Positions 25,618 to 36,724 of a stretch of DNA of 64,000 nt are shown here, piece by piece. The position numbers and the translations under genes were made by a program. The stretch is from Calendula officinalis (taxonomy: Eukaryota; Streptophyta; Magnoliopsida; Asterales; Asteraceae), in contig OY970820.1 in NCBI GenBank assembly GCA_963853835.1, positions 51,332,407 through 51,396,406 of the forward strand, given 5' to 3'. Each line of letters starts with the position of its first letter. The first letter of the stretch is position 1. Below the pieces are notes generated by a model. It did not search any database. It saw only the letters and a program-made list of their open reading frames with translations, and had not been told where the DNA came from.

Positions 25618-28600
25618 TAATGCTCAATCAATATTCACTGCAAACACTCTCCTTCAACCCTCTGAGGATGTATAAGGTACGTTCTCAAATCTCAAAAATT
25701 ATTCATACTTTCGTTTTGTCGAGGGGTAGAAATATTAATTCTTGGGGGAGAATTATTATTTCTAGGGGAGAAAAATTAGAAATTCAAAACAAAGAGTACC
25801 CAACCAAATAATTTAACGAAAAATCTTTAACAAGACAATACCTTCTCATGGTTTCCCGATCCGGCCTTACCTTCCCAGGGAAATATTTCAGCCAACTGGT
25901 AAATGTGTGGGTATACGTCTAGGGTATAGAAATAGGTGAGTGCAAGGTGATGTGAAAACATACTAAATTTAAGAAAACACACCTTTGAGTGCATCCAAAC
26001 CGTCAACGAACTGGGCAACCATTCAAATAGGTGATCATTCATAAGTTGAATGTTTCACTAGACTTTACTGGCCCAGTAAAGCAAATGCACTCCACCACCA
26101 ACCACTCAGATTCCTCTCAACAGGAATTTGTTTCAATTCATCAGGGGACGTAGCACATAATCTATCGGCTACTCATTCGGAGTATGTTGGTATTAAAATC
26201 ATTAACCTCCTGCCCCGGGTTACGTCTCATTTTAATGCACAGTGTGTCTAGATCCCACCGTCAAATATTTCCAATATAGGACACATACACTATTAAAATG
26301 AATCTCTGTGAATTCATCGGAACACTCATAGTGGCATCACAATCTGGTGCTTCACGAAGATTGAGTGGAAATCCTGCTAGATCTAAAATTACGCCAACTC
26401 TAAATGCAGGTCACACAAGTGAATCGACTATTGTGCAAACGACTATTGAATTAAATGGTGTGCTAACGGTCACTCTATGTGAGCCCAGTATTACCTAAAC
26501 TGTTCAAGTTGCTGTGCCTAAAATTTTCAATCAAAAAGGCAACAAATTAAGCCGGAAACACATAAAGAATTCCGATGAAAAATCCATGTGAATCATTCTT
26601 ACAATGTAACATAGTAAATGCTGATCAATTGCACATGAGTGTTATAGTTCACTCTCAAATAACTCCTATGATCTGCTATAAGCGGCATGATCTTCCCTAG
26701 GAGCCACCTACAATATAGGACATACTTTAAGGGTCCCTAGGTCTAGGTGAGCATAATCAAGTATCACGGGATCTTGATTGGGGTGCAGTTAGATAAAATT
26801 TGGGAGGGGGAATGAAGTATGGGGTGCAAATCAGCTAAACACTTGGTAAAAGGAAACGAGGGTGTAGTTGAAAATTGAAAAAGTAAGCTTGAGTGAGGAA
26901 GGTGTGATAGGGTTAAAGAAAACGAAAAACCCTTACCAAACCAATTAAAAGCCGGGTAGCCACGTCTCTATCAGATTGCATATGTTGCTCTCTGATATTG
27001 AAAAAGACATCATGGACCCAGTGATGCAATGCACAACCCCCCCCCCCCCCCCAGTTACTCAAGTACTTCTTAAAAAGTCCTTGTTTCATTTTTTCACGGA
27101 GATCAGCTCATATGCTATCGACATCTCACTTGGAGATTGTTGATATTGAAAAAGAGGACAATTCTCTCCATTCCTCGCCTTCGTTTGTCCACAAATAGAG
27201 TCTAGAACCGAATTAAATTTCTCTAGGACACAGGCATTCCACCAAGCATATCCTTGTGATATTGCCGGAACATTCATAGTGATACCAAAAATATTTGTAT
27301 TCCACGATGATTGAATGGAAATCCTACCAGTGCTAACATCAAAGCCAACACTGAACGTAGGTCACACACTTTCTGTAACTGTCGTGCTAACAGGAAATCT
27401 ATGTGATCCTGGGTTACCCTGATACTTTCATGTGCGAAGATCTAACGATTGTACTCCATTCTTATCAATAACAGTCACTATGTCAGAAAGAAGATCTGAT
27501 GACTGTACTCCATTCTCATCAACAACAGTCAATATATCAGATAATGGATTCTATGACCGTACTCCAATATCATCAACAACGGTCAGAAAATCCATATCAA
27601 ATCAATATACCGCATTGCTTCTACTTCAACAAATATCAGGAACCAAGGATCATCAACAAATCGACAAAGCCACAACTTCAAGAAAAAGACTTCCGCTGCT
27701 AACCGCTCTACCATGGGTCTACATTTCATCGATTTTCTTGAAGTCTTCTGGAATACTTTTTATTGGTTGAAAAGCCAATTAAAAGTATGGTCATCACGGA
27801 TCATCAAAAGCTGAAGCTGATTTGTCAACATAACTGCATAACGTTTAATCACTCAGTTCCAGCTTTACAAACAAAGAAGACTTCAATGGTTTAAATGATA
27901 AAATGCGTTATATATTGGTTATTTCAAAAAATGTATAATCATTATTCAACACATTTTCATCAAAGGGGCATCGTCATACTCAACTTATTTGTTTCCTTAA
28001 AGCGAAGATTCTTCTGAATTTCAACTCGCAGAATTTCACATTTTACATGATGAATTAGATAAATCTTATTCATCATGAGGGGGAGAAGATACATTACATA
28101 AATTCTTTTTATAAAGAATTGATACTTTCAGAGAAAAAATCTTCTAAAGCTCAATCCGCGGGAACAAACTTAGGAGTTTCTTACAATATTATGGAGATTA
28201 TCAATACGTTAGCCCAGTTTACTCCACATCAATAAGATATACGCACCAGTTAAGGGGGGGTAAACAAGAAACCAAAGATCTAACGAAGGTATCAAACAAC
28301 TTCCATAGTTGAATTTGGTAATTCGTTCACCGGGGAGTAAATATCAGAATATACAATTCAACTCCCGTGAAGAAATAATTGTCTGTTTGAGGGGGAGCGT
28401 AACCGTTATCAACATGTTACCTTAAAAACAATTATCAAGGATCATAGATCGACATAAAGCCACAAACTTCAAGAAAAGATTTCCGCTGTTAATCTCTCTA
28501 TCATTATGGGTCTTACTTTTAGTCGATCAATATGTATCTTCAGTCAAAAGTCTTCAAAATACATCTTGTTGGTTGAAAAGCTACAAGAAGTATTCATTTT

Positions 28601-28730
28601 TACATCCAAAGAAAGCTCAAATTGTTCCTGATACAACATTATTCAACGACATATCTACCAGGTGCAACTTTGGCTCAAGATGAAGACTTCGAATATACGC
28701 CTCCCAGTCTATTGTTACATAGGGGGAGAT
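25618..28730 (+). other. Copia-B 3' non-coding region with internal duplications
   Basis: No pol domain or credible ORF is visible in 3.1 kb. It holds a diverged duplicate pair (about 26315-26415 and 27268-27369), a second pair (about 27650-27780 and 28440-28575), a 54-bp tandem repeat (27436-27597), a C run (about 27038-27051) and several PPT-like purine tracts (gagggggagaag near 28076, gagggggagcg near 28386, agggggagatt at 28721-28731). Confidence 0.65.
27436..27597. repeat. 54-bp tandem repeat, three units
   Basis: Units start near 27436, 27490 and 27544 and share the cores gtactcca and catcaacaac; the spacing is exactly 54 bp. Confidence 0.85.
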
Positions 28731-28961
28731 TGTTGGGTCTCATATGTTGTAATCAATAGTCTAGGGATCATTTGTGTATTTAATCTAAACTTAGGCTAGG
28801 TATAAATCAGAAGTAGTAACCTAATTGTCACTAACCTTTGCCAAAATTTGTAACAGTGATATCCATAGCAAAGAGTTCTTCATTTCCTTTGAATCTAAAT
28901 CTTCCTATTTTCTAATTGTTCTTGCTAAATCTATAGTTCAATCTTTGAATCTCGATCTACA
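28731..28961 (+). repeat. Copia-B 3' LTR
   Basis: 231 bp, directly after agggggagat (PPT). It is followed by TSD catag at 28962-28966. Confidence 0.93.
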
Positions 28962-29813
28962 CATAGGATCGGGTATAAGGATTATACCGGAATTCTGCCA
29001 CAACCACACCATTTGCCGGCTGCATGATCTTGATTCTCCATGGCGACCACAACTTGAAGAGGGAGTTGTTCGATGGACAATAGGCTCTTAGTGCTACAAC
29101 CCCCGACACCGGAACCCAAAGATTAGGACACATAAACATAGGGAAGAAAGTAAATCGGAAAAAGATCATACCGAACTAACAACTCAATCAGGACTTAATT
29201 CCTGTTCAACCAATAGCACAGCCGTATCACACATGGCCACCCTTATCTGCTGCTCGAATTTGATCTCGGTCAATTGCCTAGCTTCCCCATTGCTGATTTC
29301 TTGATCCCATGAGACAGAAGAAGTGTAGCGGCCGATGTAACACGGTGGAGGTCTAGGGTTGGACAAATGAGAAAATAAGTTTAAGTATTACAATAAAGTT
29401 GGTCAGGAGGCTTGCATCATGTGGGCTTGCATAGTCACAAAGAAATCCGGGCCCACATGCAAACACAAGGTTGGAATATATAAAAAAAAATAACCAGGCC
29501 TTTCCCCTTAGTCACTTTGGCCGAGTTTCACAATGAAGGAATAGAGGTTTGCGGGTCTCGGCCTTGGCCTTTGGCCGGCCTTGACCCGACACTCAAGATC
29601 TCGGGATTTAAAACGTTAGGTAAAAAAAATGTCTCGCCAATTTATTAATTACTTGATATGATTGATCATGGAAACCATTATTACACCATAATTACACACG
29701 GTTCACCAAACGTCACATATAATTATTGTACAGTCAACTCATTATACAACCAAACGTAATTTAAATTTAATTTAGAATATTATTTAAATTATCTTAAATT
29801 TCAGGACGTTGCA

Positions 29814-30734
29814 ACTCAACTCCACTTGAAATAGACTTCATCCCCGAAGTCATGGCTCGGAAAAACTCAGGGTGGCGATCCCGCAAATCTCGACTCATGC
29901 TTGCTAACGACACATGTCCGCAAAAAGAGGAAAGAAATTTTTTAGGGTGACCTACGCGATCAAAATAACTCCAGTTCTCGCAACTGCTCGTACCATCTTC
30001 CGTCTCTAACGGCGCAAAATGATAAGGGCTCAGGATTGGAATGTTCTCTAAGGAACTCGGTTACCTCATCAAGAAAATGATGACGATAGAAGCACAAATT
30101 AACCCAGGATACTCTGATGTAGACGTCTTTTTGTTCTCTTAGTCGGGCACAGTTGTTGCACTCATCGGCTAATGTTGTGTTGAATCTCCAATTCAACTCC
30201 ACTTGGAGATTTGTTACGGTCTGGTTTGTGGTGACAGATGATCTCGGCGTAGTGCTCGGTCATCCAACTCGTGCTTGCAATCAAACTCGGCCCTCTCACG
30301 GCGATAAATATATGTTTTTATGGGAAAAAATTTCCCGCACAGTTCTAACAAGGTAATACTTTTACATTCTATCAATATATAAAGTCTTATTATTGGCAAT
30401 CTCTACCAATAAGCAACATCTTAAGGTCTTCTACCCTATAGGACATTAGTTTGTTTTTAGGGCGTATTAAACAATTCAGCGGTTCACACTGCTATCAAAC
30501 AATACACAAAAAGTACATTATTCTCAAGAAATGTTTTTATCACACAGAAATATCATATAGTAGGCAACTCATGCCTTTTACTTAATTTGCATATACTCAG
30601 AATGCATTTATCTTATATTTAGACAACTTGCTTTTAACTCAATGCAAGCCATATTATTAATTTAACTCAAGTCTCGCTTAACAACTTATCACAAGTCGCA
30701 CAAATTGACCATTATCATTTTTTAATTAATTGAT
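29814..30734 (-). pseudogene. Gypsy-D internal remnant, no recognisable pol
   Basis: On the minus strand, the last 60 bp before the LTR resemble the C-terminal tail and PPT of a chromovirus. Upstream, a short open stretch (30202-29960, 80 codons, with CNNCARLREQ) and another at 30399-30214 show no family I recognise. The 5' part of the element, including gag, pol and the 5' LTR, is gone. The segment 30463-30734 is bracketed by a 20-bp direct repeat and may be filler DNA. Confidence 0.4.
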
Positions 30735-30754
30735 GACATTAGTTTGTTTTTAGG
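30443..30754. repeat. 20-bp direct repeat bracketing 272 bp at a junction
   Basis: gacattagtttgtttttagg occurs at about 30443-30462 and 30735-30754. The right copy lies at the point where the Copia-A gag frame is lost. Confidence 0.8.
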
Positions 30755-32016
30755 AGAGAACTTATTACCTCAATTTCTTTGTTGGCTTCTTCATTAAAAC
30801 GATCAGAAACCTCAGCATTTTCTCTCGCCATAAAGCACAAGTTTGCTGAATGTTCTTCATCCTCAGGTACTGAATCTTCCATCCATTGAAGATCTTCAGC
30901 TAATAACATTTTTCCATTCTCAATTTGTTTAGCCATTAACATCTTACACTTAAAGTACTCTGAATCACGAACTTTTAGTTTCTTGCAATCACGGGAAAAG
31001 TGACAAGCAATACCATAATTATAATATTTCTTCGTAGGATCCAAAGGTGTGATAGTAGGGTTATCAGTTGAGATTGTAGCATATGGAGCACACTTGAAAT
31101 TCGATGAGGATCTCAGATTGTTGTTTGTAGGCTTTGAATAATATTTCTTTTGATAGTTCGAGATAAGAGACATAGCCTTTAACACTTCTTGAAGGTCTTT
31201 ATCCATATCATCATTAATAGCCGGTGTAGGTTCTTCTGCTTTTTCTTTCAATTTAGCAGCTGCATTATACTGATGATGTTTTTTGGAAGAAGTGCAAGAG
31301 TATCTGATGTCTCTTGTCTGGTTTTAACAATGATTTTCACCATTGGCTCATTTTGGTGTAGATATTCATAAAGTTCATGAACATCAATCAGACTGAGATC
31401 CTTGTGTTGCATGGCACTATTACCAAACATTTCCCATTCAGGAAGAAGACTGTTGATGAATTTGATGTTGATCTCAAGATTTTTCTTTTTCAAGTTGTTT
31501 TTTGCGGAGATCATTCAACAAATTACAATAACGATGATAAGTAATTTCCAAGTCTTCCCCGATTGTGGCATTAAATGATTGATAGGAATTTAAGGTAGTA
31601 ACCATCTTTGCCTTATTCCCAAGTATTGTTCCCTCCATTTGTTTTCTGATTTCATCCCAAAGTTCTTTACCTGTTTCAAGACTATCTAAGTTGTTATAGA
31701 TATCATTTGGTAAGCCTTGAAGCATGTACGAATAAGCTTGTAGATCGTCTTTGGCATGTTGCCTTTGTTGAGTACTATATCGAGAGGGAGGAATTGGAAA
31801 TCGACCACCAATAACCGGAGAAGTAGCATCTGGAATTGCAACAACATCTTCGTAAAATACCGCAACCCCATTCTCGAGAGATTCAAGAATTTTCGTAGCT
31901 AACTCCTGATTTGTAATAAAGTGGAGAAACCGTTTCTTCCACTGAGGATATTCTCCTCTGTATAAAACCGGTGGTTTGAGATCAGTTCCGATTGAAAGTG
32001 CATCTTTTGAAGCCAT
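30739..32016 (-). pseudogene. Copia-A gag
   Basis: ATG at 32016. The capsid-like region (YPQWKKRFLHFI, then KELWDEIRKQMEG and a coiled stretch) is followed by a frameshift near 31500, a second near 31282, and a knuckle-like segment. In the knuckle the first two cysteines are tyrosines (YYNYGIACHFSRDC), so it could not bind zinc normally. The Cys-to-Tyr changes fit G-to-A transitions. The frame ends where Gypsy-D begins. The tail DRFNEEANKEIE is shared with Copia-B. Confidence 0.85.
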
Positions 32017-33155
32017 TTCAAAAAGATTTTATGTGAAAAAGAATAAAATTCTCGTGTTTGAGTCGAGATCGAGATGTATTGGGTCGAGAAGTAGAAATTC
32101 TCGGGTTAGATGTATTACGGGTTAAAAAAAATTTTAAGGTCTCGGGTTCGGGTAAAAAAAATTCTCGGGTTAGATGTATTACGGGTTTAAAAAAAAATTA
32201 AGTTCTCGGGTTCGGGTAAAAAAAATAATTCTTGGGTTAGATGTATTTGGTTTGGATGGGTTAATTGATTTGGATCAAGATCAAGTTTGGGCTTTAATCG
32301 AGTTTGGGCCTTAAATGTTGAGAACAAAGTTTGGACCAGGAAGCCGAGATCGTTATGAGAGCCGACATCAATTGAGATCGCTGGAGTTGAGATCAAGCAA
32401 TTGTCGAAGTTGAAGCCGAGATCAAGAACGGATCGGAATCAATTGACGTTTCAGAGGTTCTCGATTCGAATTTTTCAGAGTTCTCGATTCAAATTGTTCA
32501 GAAGTTCTCGAGTTGAATTGTTAAGAAGTTCTCAAGTCGAATTAAATCTTAGAAGTTCTCGAGACGAGTTCTTAGATTGGCGAGATCCTGTTGAAGACGA
32601 GAACAGTGCTTATTCGAGTCGAAGTCGAGATCTTTCAAAATCGAAACACTGCTTATTCGAGTCGGAATCTGATGAATTCGAGTGGAAGTCGGGAACAGTG
32701 ATTATCTCGAGTCGAGATCATTCATCATCATCATCGAACAGTGAGGTATCGGTACTTCCAAAAACTCACTAATTTGATTCAATTTTACTCAATTCTTAAC
32801 CAAAACCAGTGATTCACATCATAAAACGCTCGAAATTACTTTTCTAACAATCTGATCCGATCATATTCCACAAATCATAACAATTCAGCCTTCGATTTTG
32901 ATTTTACAGTCAAAATTTTGAGTTTTCATATTTTTCACAAAAATCTTCAAATTGAGATTAATAGTTGATGGATTGCAACGAAATTTGATTCTATGGTGAT
33001 TAGAATCAATGGAGAAATACGATCATCCAATAAAAACACCGATTTCTAACAAAAATTTTGACATTAAAATTTCACAGCTTTTTTCAAAAAATTTCAAAAA
33101 TCTTCAAATCTGGATCAATTTAGCACGAATTTGGATCTATTCCATTGAGGATTGT
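32017..33155 (-). other. Copia-A leader
   Basis: Non-coding leader between PBS and gag, homologous to the Copia-B leader. At 32450-32710 the motif gttctcgagt and related forms recur, a counterpart of the ttcggcta reiterations in Copia-B. At 32090-32230 there are three copies of ttctcgggttagatgtatt separated by A-rich runs. Confidence 0.7.
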
Positions 33156-33167
33156 GCTCTGATACCA
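33156..33167 (-). other. Copia-A primer binding site
   Basis: gctctgatacca, the exact reverse complement of TGGTATCAGAGC, 2 nt from the LTR. Confidence 0.92.
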
Positions 33168-33169
33168 AT

Positions 33170-33512
33170 TGATAAAGCTATTTCAATCGAAATCTAAACA
33201 ATTCATGTTGATTCCATTAGATGTGAAGATCAAGTGTGTGTATGTAGGTGTTTCTAGTGAGAGGAAGGTAGAGAGAAGATGGAGAGAGTTGAGCTTTCAA
33301 ATGATCATACAATTTAGAAAGTGTGGGAAAGCTTACATCATTAGTCATCACACAAGGTATTTATACCATAACCTCTAAACTAGTTTAATTACACTCTAAG
33401 TGCCTTGTAAAGCTTAAAACTAGACTTAACATAGGTATTTATACTTAGGACTAATTTTGACTAATTACACTAAACACCCTAAACTATTATTACAACAAAA
33501 TATATTCTAACA
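33170..33512 (-). repeat. Copia-A 5' LTR
   Basis: 343 bp. On the minus strand it starts tgttagaatata and ends ctttatca. TATA-like boxes (tataaatacc) occur twice, near 33360 and 33440. The layout parallels the shorter Copia-B LTR. Confidence 0.85.
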
Positions 33513-34963
33513 AAAAGTGATACGATGGTGGGAGTGGCTGATTCCTTCAAGAATTGTGCAAGTGGCGGCTTTGTTGTTTCTGGCAGTGGCTTAATCGATT
33601 CATTTCTAAAGCAACACACCATATAATTCCAATGGCGACTCGCGCTGCAATCGACTAGCATAGACGGTATCAACTCCGGAAGCTGGTCTTGGGTGGGTTC
33701 AGTAGGATCCCGACAAACAATTCAAGCGTCGGGGACAGAACTACAACTACGATTTCATTCGGATTTAGGTTTTTGAGAAAAATAGGTTAGAGATTCCTGC
33801 TAGGCTTAAGCGTTGTATTGATACCAACTATGTAGAGTTACAGATACACGCTATTTACACATAGTGACATAGGATAGGACACTACACTATACATTGTAAA
33901 CATAGTTGGAAATAGGTTTCCGACATCATCATATAAACCAGTTAGCGGTTTGATGTAAATTAAAGTCCTACTCGGGTTTCCCTTAAGGCGCAATCGAACA
34001 TGAGAGGAAACAAGCTAGTTTAATTAACGGTTTAATTGAACGTGAATCGGGCTTGTCGGGCTAGATTAAGTTAATGGGTTAATTAGCTAGTTAATCATAG
34101 CATACTCATATTAATTACAAGGGCTTAATTAATTTGATGGGCTCATGGATCGGGCCAGTTAGACTGAAATAAGTGTTAGGTAGGCAAGGAAATAACCTAA
34201 TTACTTTTGTGTTTTATCTCATCCCCCACCCCCTTCTCCGTCCGACTCGACACCACACCGCCGCAAACCACCGTAGCTCCGCGGCCGCACGCGACAACTA
34301 TGGTTCGTTCGGATTTTTGTGTGTCTCGTTCTCGAGGGTGCTTTCTACTACATTTTGGTATGTTTTCCCGTTTGATTGTCAACCTTAGGTTTGAACCAGT
34401 AGAGGGATTCTAATTTCTAACTTGAATCCTAGCATTGTGCAACGTTTTGGCTCGTACGCGTTCGCAAGGATTATCACTGAGCACCGCTAACGTAAGTTTT
34501 TCAAATTACTTGTTTTATTGATTAACTAGCTGCATTAGATTCGTAAATCTAATTGGTCCAATATTTCGGGAATTATCATATACTATATTATATTTTGTTT
34601 GTACGTAATTCCACGACGTATAAAAGTTAGTTAATTGGTGCAAAAGCAACAAACATAAGAGATAAAATACATGAATAAATAATATGTTTATTTGTGTGGA
34701 TCTTATATTCGTGTGGAGGGGATGTACCCGAACTCTTGAATATGTTAGTAGCTAGGTACATTGATGATTAATCTTTCGCAAGTGATAAAGTTGTTTTTCT
34801 TGTATTTTTGGATTGAATATGGTACTAGTTGAATCTTCGAAAGGATTTAAACGACAGGGTTTGCCTCGTCCAATGACTCTATTTTCTGGTTCATCCTTGA
34901 TATTTCAGCCTCGTTTCTCTGCTATTTCACGCGACAATATATCAGTACTCTTTGTTGATAGAG
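33513..34963. other. Unassigned spacer, probably old retroelement sequence
   Basis: No supportable gene. A PBS-like ttgataccaacta (33820-33832) followed by tgtagagttac hints at a decayed minus-strand LTR. A GC-rich block at 34225-34330 has short overlapping ORFs on both strands that look like chance. The middle (33990-34160) is AT-rich with repeated ttaattag. Confidence 0.4.
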
Positions 34964-35180
34964 GTTTAAAGTATTCTATTTTGTTTTTTGAACGGCTAGT
35001 AAGTTAGTGGTTTGAACCTCAACAGTGACATCCACAAGGGGCAGTATGTCTTCCCTCGAACCTTCCACCAATTTGTCCGCGACGGTACTTGAACCCATGA
35101 CCTATAAGTCATGGGCAACACCTTAACCTTCCTCCAATACCACTAGGTTACAAGGCCTTGGGTGTTTAAAGTATTCTATT
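34964..35180 (-). mobile_element. tRNA-derived SINE with 17-bp perfect TSD
   Basis: Perfect repeats of gtttaaagtattctatt at 34964-34980 and 35164-35180 flank a 183-bp minus-strand element. It has an A-box-like block (taacctagtggtattggagg), a B-box-like block (gggttcaagtacc) and a 3' end ccgttcaaaaaac. The body lies at 34981-35163. The element at 40919-41038 appears to be the same family. Confidence 0.88.
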
Positions 35181-36275
35181 GAACCTATTATAGCCACATC
35201 CCTATTGATAAATTAAATTAAAGTTTGTGTTTTGGTAATTGTAATTGTAATTGTAATTAACGAGTAAATTACGTCCCCGTGTTGCTGCGGGTTTAAAAAT
35301 CTCTTATTTTCTTTACAAATTTAACTTTCGAGCGTTGCTGCGGGTTTATAAATCTCTTATTTTCTTTATAAATTTAACTTACGAGCTTATTAAAAGAAAC
35401 AAAACCGTTATAAATTAAATTTTCAAATGGTTAATATTTTAATACACGCAAAGATATGCTCAAGAGATATTTTAATACTAAAATACTATACTAACTTTGA
35501 TTTATATAGTTAGAAATCAAAATATATGTTTGAAATGGTTGATATTTCAAGTATATCATAACAAAAAAAATTAAAATAATTAGCAATAAAACCTCTAAGT
35601 ATAAAAAAAATATACAATAAACTCAATCGTTAGAAATTTAGAAGTTAAAATGTGGATTATATAGGTTTAATAGTTAGAATTATACACATGTAAAATTTTA
35701 CATAAATTATTTTTATTTTACACTATAAAAAGTACATAATTAATAACCTTTTGTATTAGTTGGCGTTACCCGTGTTTCGCTACGAAGTTGAACATATTGT
35801 TCATCGAGTTACAAATTTTATGGAAAATAATATAAATGTGTTTTGTAAATAACATAGACATTGAGAGTACTTTAATATTATACTCATTGTGATCGCATTT
35901 TAATATCCTTTTTAATTATAGAATTTTTAGATTATAAATATATTATTTTGTATCAGTAAAAGGCTAAATAAAAATAGTAATTATAACTTTTTGTAAATAA
36001 TAAGTAGTTCAAGGTTAGGAACTTTTTATAAATATTTACATATCTCCCCCTATTTTAGGGGATTTTTAGAAAATTTCAATCCATTATCTTCCAATCCCGT
36101 TATTTTCGACTTTGTCTCCGTATTTATTCCACATGGGCAACACCTTAACCTTCCTCCAATACCACTAGGCTACAAAGCCTTGGGTGTTTAAAGTATTCTA
36201 TTGAACCTATTATAGCCACATCTCTATTGATAAATTAATTTAAAGTTTGTGTTTTGGTAATTGTAATTGTAATTA
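35112..36275. repeat. Direct duplication, two arms of about 145 bp, 1,020 bp apart
   Basis: 35112-35255 (SINE 5' half plus its flank) recurs at 36132-36275 with few differences. Because the copy includes the SINE-target junction, the duplication happened after the SINE inserted. The DNA between the arms (35256-36131) is AT-rich, with two copies of gttgctgcgggttt (near 35281 and 35335) and no gene. Confidence 0.85.
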
Positions 36276-36382
36276 ATATTTCTATGTTTCTACTTAATGC
36301 AATGTTGTTTTTTTATAATAAATACATATTAAATCCCTTCTAACATCATAATGTTAACACAAACTCAAACATTTTTCCAGGT

Positions 36383-36498
36383 GATACCACATGAAAAAAC
36401 AAAGGCCTAATGGTTTAACGGTAGAGGTGTTTGTCCCCAACCTTAAGGTTGAGGTTTCGAGTCTCATAGTTGACATAGGTGGATTTAGAAGTAGGTTA

Positions 36499-36535
<37 letters not shown>

Positions 36536-36548
36536 TACCACATGAAAA
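36383..36548 (+). mobile_element. Young tRNA-derived SINE with poly(A) tail
   Basis: Perfect 15-bp TSD gataccacatgaaaa at 36383-36397 and 36534-36548. The body has an A-box-like taatggtttaacggtagagg, a B-box-like gaggtttcgagtctc and an uninterrupted tail of about 30 A. The long pure tail and exact TSD suggest recent insertion. Confidence 0.88.
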
Positions 36549-36724
36549 TGAGCAATGCACGGAAGTTGTAAATCAAAAAATGTAATAGAATAGAAATTTT
36601 GCCAACATGAAGCACTGTCTTTCTTAGCAGTTTATGATCTATTGGTTTGGTTTTTGACAAAAATTTATTGATGTTTAATTTTGATTTAAGGTAGCATATG
36701 ACTTGAGTTCACCAAGGGGCTTCT

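Noticed and set aside
29960..30202. 80-codon minus-strand ORF with a CNNC motif as a possible zinc-finger gene
   Set aside because: Single short frame in a retroelement remnant with no second metal-binding pair and no relatives that I recognise.
34173..34413. Three overlapping ORFs on both strands in a GC-rich block
   Set aside because: All short, mutually exclusive and without recognisable domains.
36354..36585. Overlapping ORFs with poly-Phe and poly-Lys on the two strands
   Set aside because: They translate the SINE poly(A) tail and have no other support.
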